A model generated the notes under the pieces. The model had not been told where the DNA came from, ran no database searches, and saw only the letters and a program-made list of their open reading frames with translations. A stretch of 64,000 nt of DNA from Veillonellaceae bacterium (lineage in GTDB: Bacteria > Bacillota > Negativicutes > Veillonellales > Negativicoccaceae). The translations under genes and the position numbers were made by a program. Below, one piece after another: positions 25,251 through 34,337 of the stretch. The stretch lies in contig JALELM010000012.1 of assembly GCA_022771805.1 (NCBI GenBank), forward strand, positions 1 through 64,000. The letters are read 5' to 3'. Each line of letters opens with the position of its first letter. The first letter of the stretch is position 1.

Positions 25251-26621
25251 TTATGTATCCCTTGTCAGCAGTGCCACGGCCTCGATATGCATGGTATGCG
25301 GGAACATGTCGACGGGTTGGACTTGGCGGGCGCGGTAGCCGTTATTTTCCAGGATCGCGATGTCTCTCGCCAGGGTTGCCGGGTTGCAGGAGACGTAGAC
25401 GATGCGTGCCGGGTTCATGGCGACGGCCGCCGCCAATACGCGTTCGTCGCAGCCGGCACGGGCGGGATCCATGACGATGACGTCCGGGCGAACGCCGTCC
25501 GCCGCCAGCATGGGCAGGATCTGCGCCGTATCGCCGGCAATGAATTCCGCTTGCGGCAAATTATTCCGCTCCGCATTCGCTCGGGCATCCGCCACGGCCG
25601 CGGGGAATATTTCCACGCCGATCACGCGCGCCGCCCGCCGCGCCAGAAAAAGGGAGATGGTTCCCGTGCCGCAGTAGGCGTCGATGACCGTTTCCTTTCC
25701 CGTCAGCGCCGCATAGTCCAGCGCCGTCCGGTAGAGGACTTCCGTCTGGACGGGGTTGACCTGGAAAAAGGATCCCGGCGAAAGCAAAAAGCGGATGTCT
25801 CCGATCTGTGCGGGGAGTTGTTCCTCGCCCCACAGGCGGTGCATCGTCGGCCCTAGGATGCGGTTCGTCCGCGCGCTTTGCACATTGTGGTACAGGGACA
25901 CGAGTTGCGGCAAGCGGGCGCGCAGTTCGCGCATCCAGAGTTCCGCTTGCGAGAGTGTGTTCCCCGCCGTCACGATCACGGCCTGCAGTCGGCCGTCCGT
26001 TCCCGTGCGCCCGACGATGTGCCGGATCGTTCCCTCGCCGGTCGTTTCGTCGTAGGGGATCATTCCGTGTGTCAGGATAATTTCCCGGGCTGCCCGTAAT
26101 AATGCGCTCGTGCCTTCGTCCTGCAACAGGCATTCGTTCATATCGACGATGCGGTGGCTGCCGGCTTCATAGAAACCGAGCGCGGGCGCTCCGTCGCGGT
26201 AGCCGACCGGCAGTTGGATTTTGTTGCGATAGTGCCAGGGGTTCGCCATGCCGAGCACCGGCAATACGTTTGCATCGCTATGTCCGATGCGCCGCAGGAG
26301 CGAGGTCACGCGCTCCCTTTTGAAATGCAGCTGAGCCGCATAGTCCATCGTCGCCAACGGATAGATGCCGACTTCGGGATAGTAGCCGGTCGGCGGTTCG
26401 ATCCGGGCGGGTGAGGGCGTTTCAATCGCCGCCAATTCCGCCACGGCGTATTTCTTTTTCACCAGACGAATGCTCGCGCGCACGCGCTCGCCCGGCAAGG
26501 CGCCCGGCACGAAGACGGTAAAGCCCTCGTAGCGGCCGATTCCCTCGCCGTGCGAACCCAGGTCGTGAATGTCGATGGAGTAATCCCGCCCGGCGTGGAC
26601 GGGTATTTCCGTATGTTTCAT
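25251..26621 (-). CDS. rlmD: 23S rRNA (uracil-5-)-methyltransferase, RlmD/RlmCD family
   Basis: 456 residues. N-terminal TRAM RNA-binding domain (residues ~10-65), then a SAM-binding Rossmann domain (ETVIDAYCGTGTISLFLA), the DPARAG motif and the catalytic Cys in VYVSCNPATLARD. It methylates C5 of uracil in 23S rRNA. The four Cys that hold a [4Fe-4S] cluster in E. coli RumA are absent here: the corresponding stretch (PPTGYYPEVGIYPLATMDY) has none. Cluster-less members are known among Firmicutes. Three bases after pfkA, so co-transcribed; the RBS is weak. Confidence 0.9.
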   Translation of the reverse strand: MKHTEIPVHAGRDYSIDIHDLGSHGEGIGRYEGFTVFVPGALPGERVRASIRLVKKKYAVAELAAIETPSPARIEPPTGYYPEVGIYPLATMDYAAQLHFKRERVTSLLRRIGHSDANVLPVLGMANPWHYRNKIQLPVGYRDGAPALGFYEAGSHRIVDMNECLLQDEGTSALLRAAREIILTHGMIPYDETTGEGTIRHIVGRTGTDGRLQAVIVTAGNTLSQAELWMRELRARLPQLVSLYHNVQSARTNRILGPTMHRLWGEEQLPAQIGDIRFLLSPGSFFQVNPVQTEVLYRTALDYAALTGKETVIDAYCGTGTISLFLARRAARVIGVEIFPAAVADARANAERNNLPQAEFIAGDTAQILPMLAADGVRPDVIVMDPARAGCDERVLAAAVAMNPARIVYVSCNPATLARDIAILENNGYRARQVQPVDMFPHTMHIEAVALLTRDT

Positions 26622-26624
26622 CTC

Positions 26625-27587
26625 TCAGTTGCTCAATTCATTCATTAAACGATATAAATCCATGTCCGGCTTGCGCGGGTATTGCGCCGTTTCCGCGTAC
26701 GGTACACGCACGAGTTCCTCGCCGTGCAGACCGATGAGTTCGCCCCGGGCGCCGGCTTCCAGCGCGCTCACGGCCAGTTCGCCCATTTTCGCGGCAAGGA
26801 TATTGTCCCGTGCCGAGGGCGCGCCGCCGCGCTGAATGTAGCCGAGTACGGTCAGGCTCGGCTCGTAGGTCGTCCGCGCTTCCAGTTCGCGCACCACGTC
26901 CGCGCCGCGCATCGCGCCTTCCGCAACGAGAACGATGCCGTGTTTCTTGCCGGCAAAGCGGCCGCTTTCCAGGCGTTCGATGAGGACGTCCATCTCGACG
27001 GGCAGTTCGGGAATCAGTGCGGCTTCCGCGCCGCAGGCCACGCCCGCCGCCAATGCCAAATGCCCCGCGCGCCGCCCCATAACTTCCACTACGGCGATGC
27101 GTTCATGCGAATATGCCGTGTCCCGAATCGCATTCACCGAAGAAACGATCGTATTCACCGCTGTGTCAAAACCGATGGTGAGGTCGGTCCCCGCCATGTC
27201 GTTGTCGATGGTCGCGGGGATCGTCACCGTAGGGAGCCCCAACTCCGCCAATCCCGCCGCACCGGCCATGGAGCCGTCGCCGCCGATGACGACGAGCATC
27301 TCCACATCGATCCGGCGCAAAAAGCCGAGCGCGCGTTCCCGGACTGTGCGTTCCTTGAATTCACGGCAGCGCGCCGTCCGCAGCATGGTGCCGCCGCGGT
27401 GGATAATGCCGCCCACACCGCGCCGGAACAGCGGCTGGAAATCCTCCTCCAGCAGTCCCGCATAGCCGCGGCGAATGCCGACCACATTCCAATCTCTATA
27501 GATCGCCGCCCGAACGACGGCTCGTATCGCCGCGTTCATGCCCGGCGCGTCGCCGCCACTGGTGAGCACGGCCACTTTTCTTGCCAT
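26625..27587 (-). CDS. pfkA: ATP-dependent 6-phosphofructokinase
   Basis: 320 residues, usual length. Converts fructose-6-phosphate to the 1,6-bisphosphate, the committed glycolytic step. ATP and sugar motifs: LTSGGDAPGMNA at the start, VVIGGDGSMAGA, the catalytic Asp region PATIDNDMAGTDLTIGFDTA, and LGYIQRGGAPSARD. ATG 27587 follows AAAGGGG. The preceding gene runs 92 bases into it in another frame. Confidence 0.96.
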   Translation of the reverse strand: MARKVAVLTSGGDAPGMNAAIRAVVRAAIYRDWNVVGIRRGYAGLLEEDFQPLFRRGVGGIIHRGGTMLRTARCREFKERTVRERALGFLRRIDVEMLVVIGGDGSMAGAAGLAELGLPTVTIPATIDNDMAGTDLTIGFDTAVNTIVSSVNAIRDTAYSHERIAVVEVMGRRAGHLALAAGVACGAEAALIPELPVEMDVLIERLESGRFAGKKHGIVLVAEGAMRGADVVRELEARTTYEPSLTVLGYIQRGGAPSARDNILAAKMGELAVSALEAGARGELIGLHGEELVRVPYAETAQYPRKPDMDLYRLMNELSN

Positions 27588-28164
27588 ATTCGTTCCCCTT
27601 TCCGCCGCGCGGTAGCCCGCCCGTGCCGAGTTGTCTCCATTCCCTTGCCAAACGCCCGGCAATGCGTGCCGGCGAACGGAAGGTCGTATTGATCAGGTAA
27701 TCGCTGCGCCCGTGCCAATGCCGCCAGGCTTCATTCATCGTCGCCACAAAGGCGGGCAGATCGTCGTAGTCTACCGTCGGTCGTTTCCCCCGCGTCCGCG
27801 AGACACGCTCGATCAGGCGGAAATCCTGTGCGTACAGCAGAACAATGATGCCGTATTCCTGCAACTTGGCAAAGGTTTCTTCCGAAAGCACGAAGTTGCC
27901 GCCGACAGCAATAACGGCCGCCGTATATTTCCGCACCCGCTCGATAACCGCTTGCTCCAGCTGTGCCAACTCCGTCGAGCCGACACGCCGACTGATTTCC
28001 GCAAACGGGATGCCCTGCTTGCGCTCCAGCAGTCGATCGGTATCGACAAAACGCCAGCCCAGCTCCTGCGCCAGTATGCGGCCGATATGACTCTTGCCCG
28101 TTCCCATGGGGCCGACCAGTACGATATTGCGTTTCTTCGCTGTCTGTTGCTTGTTTTTTCCCAT
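27496..28164 (-). CDS. Shikimate-kinase-like P-loop protein
   Basis: 222 residues; the first ~175 have the shikimate kinase fold: Walker A GPMGTGKSHIGR, FVDTDRLLE with the DxD of the family, then RPTV near residue 130. Two substrate landmarks differ: the Arg-bearing GExxFRxxE segment reads VGSTELAQLE and the GGG loop reads VGGN. So its substrate may not be shikimate. The last ~31 residues overlap the start of pfkA in another frame and look like an artefact of a lost stop codon or read-through. ATG 28164 has AAGAGG upstream and an extended -10 promoter. Confidence 0.7.
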   Translation of the reverse strand: MGKNKQQTAKKRNIVLVGPMGTGKSHIGRILAQELGWRFVDTDRLLERKQGIPFAEISRRVGSTELAQLEQAVIERVRKYTAAVIAVGGNFVLSEETFAKLQEYGIIVLLYAQDFRLIERVSRTRGKRPTVDYDDLPAFVATMNEAWRHWHGRSDYLINTTFRSPARIAGRLAREWRQLGTGGLPRGGKGNEYGKKSGRAHQWRRRAGHERGDTSRRSGGDL

Positions 28165-28183
28165 GGCTATACCTCTTGTTGGT

Positions 28184-28192
28184 ATTATATCA
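28184..28192 (-). promoter_or_regulatory. Extended -10 promoter for the kinase-like/pfkA/rlmD operon
   Basis: Minus-strand TGATATAAT, about 14 bases upstream of the RBS. -35 not recognisable. Confidence 0.55.
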
Positions 28193-28227
28193 TGCTGCGG
28201 TTACCGCCGTCCTGCGCCCCGGCCAAT

Positions 28228-28257
28228 AAAAAAGAGCCGCCGCAGCGACTCTTTTTT
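28228..28257. terminator. Terminator after the first potE
   Basis: AAAAAAGAGcCGC-CGCA-GCGaCTCTTTTTT, seven bases from the potE stop codon. Confidence 0.9.
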
Positions 28258-28263
28258 GCTTTA

Positions 28264-29607
28264 TTACTGTTGCCGTTTTTCGTCAACCGATTTGTTCCAA
28301 GCGATCGCGCTTTCGAGATCAAACCGATCGGAGATAAACCCGTAGAGAGTCCAGCCGAAGAAGGTAACGAGCGAACCGTAGGTCATGGCATCGAAGCCCG
28401 AGGAGTACAAAGCATAGAAGCTGTACACCGAACCAACGAACGCCATAAAGGTGGTAAATGCACTGTACCGCCCCGCGGCTTTTTGGATCACAATGATCGC
28501 CGCCATCGAAAGCAGGTACGGGATGATATTCGTTACAACCGCCAAGTTGACGAGTGTTTCAAACTGCTGATACAGCGAGTCGCTGATCGTCATCAGGGAA
28601 AGCAGCGACTGGATAACCGTAATGGTCACCATGCCGACGATCGGCGCATCATACGAAGTAACCTTCGCGAACAGTTGCGGGAAGTAGCCTTCATCCGCCG
28701 AGGATTTGAATACCTGTGCGATCGTGAACTGCCAGCCCAGAAGCGAACCGAAGCAGGACATGACCATCAGCCCCATGACGATACGACCGATCGTCGGGGT
28801 GAACATCGTGGCAAAAGCCAGACCGAACGGCGCACTGGAAGCAGCCAAGTCCGCATTCGGTACGATACCGGCCATGACGTTCGTCGAGGCGATGTATACG
28901 ATAGCTGCGCCGAGCGTACCGCCGAGAACGGCTTTCGGCACGTTCTTTTCCGGGTTTTCGACCGCATCCGCATTGGCGCAGGCCGATTCCAGACCGAGGA
29001 ATGCCCACAGCGTCATCGCGATGGACTGTGTCAAACCGTCGAAGAATTGCATATTGTGCGGGTTCCACGCACCGACATAGGTATCGGTATCAAACCAGAG
29101 CCAACCGAGTACGGAGATACCGACAACCGGGATAATAACACCCCAAACCGTAAAGGAAGATACGCGTCCCGTATATTTCGCGCCGCCGAAGTTGAGTACC
29201 GTTGCAAGCCAAAGGGTAATAATAGTCCAGATACCGACACTCACCGAATCCAGCGAAATTCCGAGGAACTCCTGCGCATAACCGACTGCGGAAATCGCAA
29301 TCGCAATATTAGCAATCAACAGCGATACACCGTAGGTGTAATTCGCCATAAACGAACCTGCTTTACCGAAAGAATACTCGGCGTAACCGCCCATCCCGCC
29401 GCCGTGACGGCTGAACATACCGCATTGTGCAAAGGCATACGCCAAGCACATCGAACCGACGGCCGTAACCAGCCAGCTCAGAATGGACATGGTCCCTACC
29501 TGCGCCAACTTCGTCGGCAACATGATAATACCGGAACCCATCATATTTACAGCTGTCAAAATAGTCAGCTGGACAACGCTCATTTTATTCTGTGAGCCAT
29601 CGCTCAT
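28264..29607 (-). CDS. potE: Putrescine:ornithine antiporter PotE
   Basis: 447 residues, APC superfamily, ~12 membrane helices. Very close to E. coli PotE over the whole length (VQLTILTAVNMMGSGIIMLP, GGMGGYAEYSFGKAGSFMAN, TLWAFLGLESACANADAVEN). It exchanges external ornithine for internal putrescine, which with the decarboxylase consumes a proton per turn. ATG 29607 is chosen from AAGGAG ten bases upstream. It follows speF in the same operon, 116 bases away across a strong hairpin. Confidence 0.95.
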   Translation of the reverse strand: MSDGSQNKMSVVQLTILTAVNMMGSGIIMLPTKLAQVGTMSILSWLVTAVGSMCLAYAFAQCGMFSRHGGGMGGYAEYSFGKAGSFMANYTYGVSLLIANIAIAISAVGYAQEFLGISLDSVSVGIWTIITLWLATVLNFGGAKYTGRVSSFTVWGVIIPVVGISVLGWLWFDTDTYVGAWNPHNMQFFDGLTQSIAMTLWAFLGLESACANADAVENPEKNVPKAVLGGTLGAAIVYIASTNVMAGIVPNADLAASSAPFGLAFATMFTPTIGRIVMGLMVMSCFGSLLGWQFTIAQVFKSSADEGYFPQLFAKVTSYDAPIVGMVTITVIQSLLSLMTISDSLYQQFETLVNLAVVTNIIPYLLSMAAIIVIQKAAGRYSAFTTFMAFVGSVYSFYALYSSGFDAMTYGSLVTFFGWTLYGFISDRFDLESAIAWNKSVDEKRQQ

Positions 29608-29650
29608 ATTCAACACTCTCCTTAACTTTCAACACGCTACTAAACTGATA

Positions 29651-29687
29651 GGAGATATCGCTGCGCTCCGCAGAGCGCAGCGTCTCC
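29651..29687. other. Intercistronic hairpin between speF and potE
   Basis: Perfect 10-bp stem CGCTGCGCTC-CGCA-GAGCGCAGCG, extended by GGAGA/TCTCC across a three-base bulge. No T-run, so more likely an mRNA processing or stability element. Next to it the 10-mer CCGGATCCGA is nearly repeated (29699-29717). Confidence 0.65.
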
Positions 29688-29723
29688 GATACTCACAACC
29701 GGATCCGACCGGATCCGTCTCGC

Positions 29724-31916
29724 TTACGCCTTAGCGAAAGCTTCTTCGTATTCTTTCTTCAGTACGTAGCCGTAGGCACGTTTCTTGCCGTCTTCACTTT
29801 CAAGGTAGACACCCTGGATTTCCGGCGCAAAGCCCGGCAGCTGGTTGATACCTTCGTTCAAGGCGAGGAAGTATTTCTGTGCCGTTTCGCTCCAGCGTTC
29901 ACCCGGAACAACCGTGAGAACTCCCGGCGGGTACGGCAACGCACCTTCCAGCGCGATCCGGCCGACGATTTCGTCTACCGGTACCAATTCGCCGTGGCCG
30001 CGGACAAATTCCATGTTGGCCTTGTACGGGGTGTTGACATATTCCGGCAGGTATTTATGCAGGAACAGACGCTTCTGCAATTCCTTGACGTTGCGTTCCT
30101 TGTAGAAGTCCTGCATTTCCTGGCAGAGGCGACGGATCGTGTAGCCTTTGTATTTGTCGATGTTGTTGTAGTAGATCGTCGGCAGTACTTGCTGCATCGG
30201 CGCATCTTCTTCAATCAGACGTTCGAAGCGGGCGATCTGTGCTACCAGGTTCTGCATCTTGGTTTCGCTTTCTGCCGGCGTGAGCAGGAACAGAATCGAG
30301 TTCAAGTCGCATTTTTCCGGAATGATGTTGTTTTCGCGGAGGTAGTTCGCCAAGATGTTCGCATGAATACCGAAGTCTTCATATTCACCGCTCTGGGCGT
30401 CGATACCCGGCGTGGTCAGCTGCAACTTCATCGGGTCGACGAAGTACTGGCCTTCACCGTAGCCTTCGAAGCTGTGCCATTTTTCGCCCGGGATGAAACG
30501 GAAGTAGTCGAGATTGTTCGCCATATCATCCGTATCTCCGTCTGCCCACGGCTTGCCGTTGACAACCGGCGGTACGAACGGTTTGATCAGCTTGCAGGAG
30601 CGGAAAATCGCTTTGCGTGCTTCGATGCCGACTTTAACGGCTTCGACCCACAGGCGACGACCGCCTTCGCCGTCCGCCATCTTTGCGTTGATGTCCAGCG
30701 AAGCGAACATCGGGTAGAACGGCGACGTCGATGCGTGCATCATGAACGCGTTGTTCAGACGTTTGTGGTTTACATAACGTTCCTGACCGCGAATGTGGCT
30801 GTCTTTCTTGTGAACTTGCGAAGTCTGCGAGAAGCCAGCCTGTTGTTTATGAACGGACTGGGTAACGAAGATACCCGGGTCGTTCGGACCGAGTTCCAAC
30901 AGCAACGGGCTGCAGTCCTTCATCATCGGGATGAATTGTTCGTAGCCTACCCAAGCGGAGTCAAAGAGAATGTAGTCGCAGAGGTGACCGATTTTGTCGA
31001 CGACTTGACGGGCATTGTAGATCGTGCCGTCGTAGGTCCCCAGCTGAATTACCGCGCAACGGAACGGACGTTCCTGTTTCGCCTTTTCCGGATCCATTTC
31101 CGCTGCGAGTTCGCGCAGTTTCTTTTCATCGAAGCAACCTTCCAGGATACCGCCGATGAAACCGAACGGGTTGCGGGCGGTTTCCAGGTATACCGGCGTC
31201 GCACCGGCCTGTACCAGCGCGCCGTGGTTGATGGATTTGTGGTTGTTGCGGTCGTAGAGAACGAGGTCTCCCGGTGCCAGCAGGGCATTCATAACTACCT
31301 TGTTGGCGGAGGATGTACCGTTCAAAACGAAGTACGTTTTGTCCGCATTGTATACTTGTGCCGCATGTTGCTGTGCATCGAGCGCCGGACCTTCGTGAAT
31401 CAGCAAGTCGCCGAGTTTAACGTCCGCGTTGCACAAGTCGGCGCGGAATACGTTCTCACCGAAGAAATCAAAGAACGCACGACCGGCCGGCATCCGACGG
31501 TAGAAAGCGCCGCCCTGATGGCCCGGGCAGTCGAACTGCGACTTACCGTCACCGACATAGTCCGCCAACGCACGGAAGAACGGCGGCAATACGTCTTCTT
31601 CATACGCTTTAGCGGATTCTTCAATCTGGCGGCTGTAGTAGCCGCGTTTCGTATCCGTGTTGGCTACATCGATGATGTGATCCACCTGACCCATGTACTC
31701 GTCGGCCAGCACTTTGCTTTCCGTCAGGACTACGAACACCGGAATGTCGAAGCCCGTTGCCTTGACCGCGCTCAGGTACTGCATCTCTTCTTCCGTGATG
31801 ACCGCCACCGCAACATCGGTGTAGTCCGTCATGTCCAAAGAGACTGCTTCACGGCCGGTGGCAAGATCGAAATGTTCTTCTGCCAGGGGACTAAAACCAA
31901 CTTTCAAATGCTTCAT
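29724..31916 (-). CDS. speF: Ornithine decarboxylase, SpeF type
   Basis: 730 residues, PLP-dependent fold-type I decarboxylase (wing, PLP and C-terminal domains). Close to E. coli SpeF: CPGHQGGAFYRRMPAG, FRADLCNADVKLGDLLIHEG, VLNGTSSANKVV, the PLP Lys in SVHKQQAGFSQTSQ, and PPGVLTVVPGE near the end. Makes putrescine from ornithine in the cytosol. ATG 31916 follows GGGAGG; the in-frame extension to 32042 is leader, not protein. Transcribed with potE from a near-consensus promoter 250 bases upstream. Confidence 0.95.
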   Translation of the reverse strand: MKHLKVGFSPLAEEHFDLATGREAVSLDMTDYTDVAVAVITEEEMQYLSAVKATGFDIPVFVVLTESKVLADEYMGQVDHIIDVANTDTKRGYYSRQIEESAKAYEEDVLPPFFRALADYVGDGKSQFDCPGHQGGAFYRRMPAGRAFFDFFGENVFRADLCNADVKLGDLLIHEGPALDAQQHAAQVYNADKTYFVLNGTSSANKVVMNALLAPGDLVLYDRNNHKSINHGALVQAGATPVYLETARNPFGFIGGILEGCFDEKKLRELAAEMDPEKAKQERPFRCAVIQLGTYDGTIYNARQVVDKIGHLCDYILFDSAWVGYEQFIPMMKDCSPLLLELGPNDPGIFVTQSVHKQQAGFSQTSQVHKKDSHIRGQERYVNHKRLNNAFMMHASTSPFYPMFASLDINAKMADGEGGRRLWVEAVKVGIEARKAIFRSCKLIKPFVPPVVNGKPWADGDTDDMANNLDYFRFIPGEKWHSFEGYGEGQYFVDPMKLQLTTPGIDAQSGEYEDFGIHANILANYLRENNIIPEKCDLNSILFLLTPAESETKMQNLVAQIARFERLIEEDAPMQQVLPTIYYNNIDKYKGYTIRRLCQEMQDFYKERNVKELQKRLFLHKYLPEYVNTPYKANMEFVRGHGELVPVDEIVGRIALEGALPYPPGVLTVVPGERWSETAQKYFLALNEGINQLPGFAPEIQGVYLESEDGKKRAYGYVLKKEYEEAFAKA

Positions 31917-32163
31917 TGTAAGACCTCCCAGTCTTAAATACAGTTCGCTTGCAGCGAGCTTGCCACAAAAATCTCTATTCGTATACAGACGATCGCCCGG
32001 ATCGCCACCTCCATATTGAGACCGTATACCGAGTACAGACAAATGCCCGCTTGTTGCCGCAACCGCAGATCCGGATCTTTGCCGACGAATCCGGCCTGCA
32101 GGCGGCGAGCGGGCTCCGTTTTGTACCTACTCAGAAAACTCGTTTCATGGCATCCGAGTTTCC
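31917..32163 (-). promoter_or_regulatory. Long 5' leader of speF
   Basis: About 247 bases between the predicted start point and the speF ATG. It holds a five-codon ORF (ATG AAA CGA GTT TTC TGA, about 32146 to 32129) and several GC-rich inverted repeats, e.g. CCGGAT/ATCCGG and GGCGATC/GATCGTC. In gamma-proteobacteria speF is controlled by an ornithine-sensing leader peptide and termination; the peptide here is not similar, so shared control is only a possibility. Confidence 0.45.
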
Positions 32164-32169
32164 TTTACC

Positions 32170-32199
32170 ATTATATCGACCGTCCCCCGGGGTTGTCAA
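32170..32199 (-). promoter_or_regulatory. Near-consensus promoter of speF-potE
   Basis: Minus strand: -35 TTGACA (32194-32199), 18-bp spacer, -10 TATAAT (32170-32175). The spacer contains CCCCGGGG. Confidence 0.85.
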
Positions 32200-32375
32200 T
32201 CACCCTTCCGGTCTCTTTTTGTATGAATATTAAGGTCTTTTCGTTATAATTGCGCCCCAAACATAGCAGTCTATTATGTTTCTAATTTCTCCGGTATATT
32301 CCGCCGCTCCTCTCTTCCCTCTTTACTTCTGTTTTTGAAAGTTCTCCCCGCTACAATTCTACAAGGCTCTTTTTG

Positions 32376-32405
32376 TATGATGCATACTTTTATGATGCAT
32401 ACTTT
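32376..32405. repeat. Exact tandem 15-bp repeat in the lysS-speF interval
   Basis: TATGATGCATACTTT twice, head to tail. On the minus strand each unit starts GTATGCATCATA, and the unit nearer speF reads GTATG-CAT-CATAC, a dyad. It lies about 180 bases upstream of the speF -35 box. The rest of the 32200-32535 stretch holds no gene and is AT-rich. Confidence 0.85.
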
Positions 32406-32535
32406 TTTGAGAATGACACGAGGCGCAAACCGTATAATTTTTTTCTTAGGCTCATGCCTGACATAGACGCACAAAATATAATTCCTTTCCTTTTCATTAG
32501 ACTTAGATGAGTCTTTCTTTGCGCGGATTCACCAC

Positions 32536-32570
32536 ACAAAAATAGCGAGACCTTTTGCAAGGTCTCGCTA
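32536..32570 (-). terminator. Terminator of lysS
   Basis: TAGCGAGACC-TTTTGCAA-GGTCTCGCTA, followed by TTTTTG on the minus strand. Confidence 0.9.
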
Positions 32571-32585
32571 CATACGTTTGTATTC

Positions 32586-34109
32586 TTATTCGTTTTCTTC
32601 CGACTCTGCTTCCTGCCGACCTTCTTCCGGCCGCAGCAACGGGAAGAGGATGACGTCGCGGATGGACGGGGAGTCCGTCAAGAACATCATGATGCGGTCG
32701 ATACCGATGCCGAGCCCGCCTGTCGGGGGCAAGCCGTGTTCCAATGCACGGACGAAATCTTCGTCCATCTGGTGGGCTTCGTCATCGCCGTATTCACGTT
32801 CTTGCATTTGTTGCTCAAAGCGTCCGAGCTGGTCGATCGGGTCATTCAACTCGGAGTAGCCGTTGGCAATTTCACGGCCGTAGATAAACGCTTCGAAGCG
32901 GTCCGTAATCGCCGGGTTCTCACGGTTCTGCTTGGCCAGCGGGGAGATTTCCAGCGGATGACCGAAGATAAAGGTCGGCTGGATAAGCTTCGCTTCCGCC
33001 ACTTCTTCAAAGCAGGTATTCATGATCTTGCCGATGCCGTCATGTTCGGTATATTCCGCGCCGAGGCGATCTGCGATGGCACGTGCTTCTTCGATGGTTT
33101 CCACCTGGTCGAAGTCTTCGCCCGAGAACTTCTTGATGGCTTCCGGCATCGTCATGCGGTTCCACGGCGGGGTCAGGTCAATTTCCGTACCCTGGTAATT
33201 GATCTTTGTCGTACCGAGAACCTTCTGCGCGCAATAGGAAATCAGATCTTCCGTCTGCTTGATGGCGCTTTCGAAGTTGCCGTATGCCTGGTAAGTTTCC
33301 AGCATGGTGAATTCCGGGTTGTGCCGCGGCGAAATACCTTCGTTGCGGAAGTTCCGGTTGATTTCAAAGACGCGATCGAAACCGCCGACTACCAGTCTCT
33401 TCAGGAAGAGTTCCGGCGAAATGCGCATGTATACGTCCATATTATGTGCATTGTGATGCGTGATGAAGGGGCGTGCCGCCGCACCGCCGTAAATCGTCTG
33501 CATCATCGGTGTTTCGACTTCCATGAAGCCGCGTTCCGTGAGCCATTCGCGGATGCAGGCGATGATCTTCGTCCGCTTAGTGAATGTTTCGCGTACTTCC
33601 GGGCTCATGATGAGGTCAACATAGCGTTGACGATACCGGGTTTCCGGATCCTTCAGGCCGTGCCACTTATCCGGCAGCGGACGCAAGGCCTTCGAGAGCA
33701 TGGTGAGCTCCGCTACGCGGACGGAGATTTCACCCTTGTGTGTCTTGAATACATTACCGCGGACACCGATGATATCGCCGATGTCGAGCAGCTGAAAGAG
33801 CTTGTATTCCTTTTCCGAGACTTCATCTTGGCGCAGATAAATCTGTACATCGCCGCTGACATCACGCAAGTTCAAAAAGGCGGTCTTGCCGTGGTCGCGA
33901 ATTGCCATGATGCGACCTGCCACGCGAACTTCCTTTTCTTCCAGTTCCGCAAAGTTGGCGATCACGTCCGCTGCATGATGCGTCCAGGAATAGGTATCGC
34001 CAAAGGGGTAGATCCCCAAGTCATAAATCTTTTGAAGCTTTTCCCGTCGAACCTGTTGCTGCTCCGATTCATTTTCGTACACTTGTACATGGTTATCCTT
34101 CGTATTCAT
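32586..34109 (-). CDS. lysS: Lysyl-tRNA synthetase, class II
   Basis: 507 residues. OB-fold anticodon-binding domain (~55-150), then the class II core with motif 2 (RNFRNEGISPRHNPEFTMLE) and motif 3 (GLGIGIDRIMM). ATG 34109 after GAGGAGG; longer frame ignored. In most Firmicutes lysS follows greA-dusB directly; here the second decarboxylase cassette and a LysR gene separate them. It has its own promoter and a leader of about 220 bases in which I do not find the T-box core sequence. Confidence 0.97.
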   Translation of the reverse strand: MNTKDNHVQVYENESEQQQVRREKLQKIYDLGIYPFGDTYSWTHHAADVIANFAELEEKEVRVAGRIMAIRDHGKTAFLNLRDVSGDVQIYLRQDEVSEKEYKLFQLLDIGDIIGVRGNVFKTHKGEISVRVAELTMLSKALRPLPDKWHGLKDPETRYRQRYVDLIMSPEVRETFTKRTKIIACIREWLTERGFMEVETPMMQTIYGGAAARPFITHHNAHNMDVYMRISPELFLKRLVVGGFDRVFEINRNFRNEGISPRHNPEFTMLETYQAYGNFESAIKQTEDLISYCAQKVLGTTKINYQGTEIDLTPPWNRMTMPEAIKKFSGEDFDQVETIEEARAIADRLGAEYTEHDGIGKIMNTCFEEVAEAKLIQPTFIFGHPLEISPLAKQNRENPAITDRFEAFIYGREIANGYSELNDPIDQLGRFEQQMQEREYGDDEAHQMDEDFVRALEHGLPPTGGLGIGIDRIMMFLTDSPSIRDVILFPLLRPEEGRQEAESEENE

Positions 34110-34337
34110 GATATCCTCCTCGTTCGCTTGACATTTGTCGAATCTACAGTTTTGAAGTATGCGCAAATATTAACCGACTTGCGTCGGTTTTGCGTCCGTC
34201 GCCTTGCGCGGTGATACGACATGGCGAAGCGAGGCGGTTCGCATGGTTTGTCGGATGTAGTCCGTGCTGGTTGTCAACATTCCCATCTCCCGCTGCTTTC
34301 ACTCATTTTTGTTAACATCCCTTCAAATGTTCTGTAG

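Noticed and set aside
30000..31937. Long plus-strand open frame antisense to speF (also 36843-38825 antisense to the paralogue and 11298-13754 antisense to nifJ)
   Set aside because: Shadows of strong codon bias in real genes on the other strand; no RBS and no recognisable domain.
34110..34337. T-box riboswitch in the lysS leader
   Set aside because: I searched by eye for the AGGGTGG-ACCGCG core and a terminator with T-run; neither is present.
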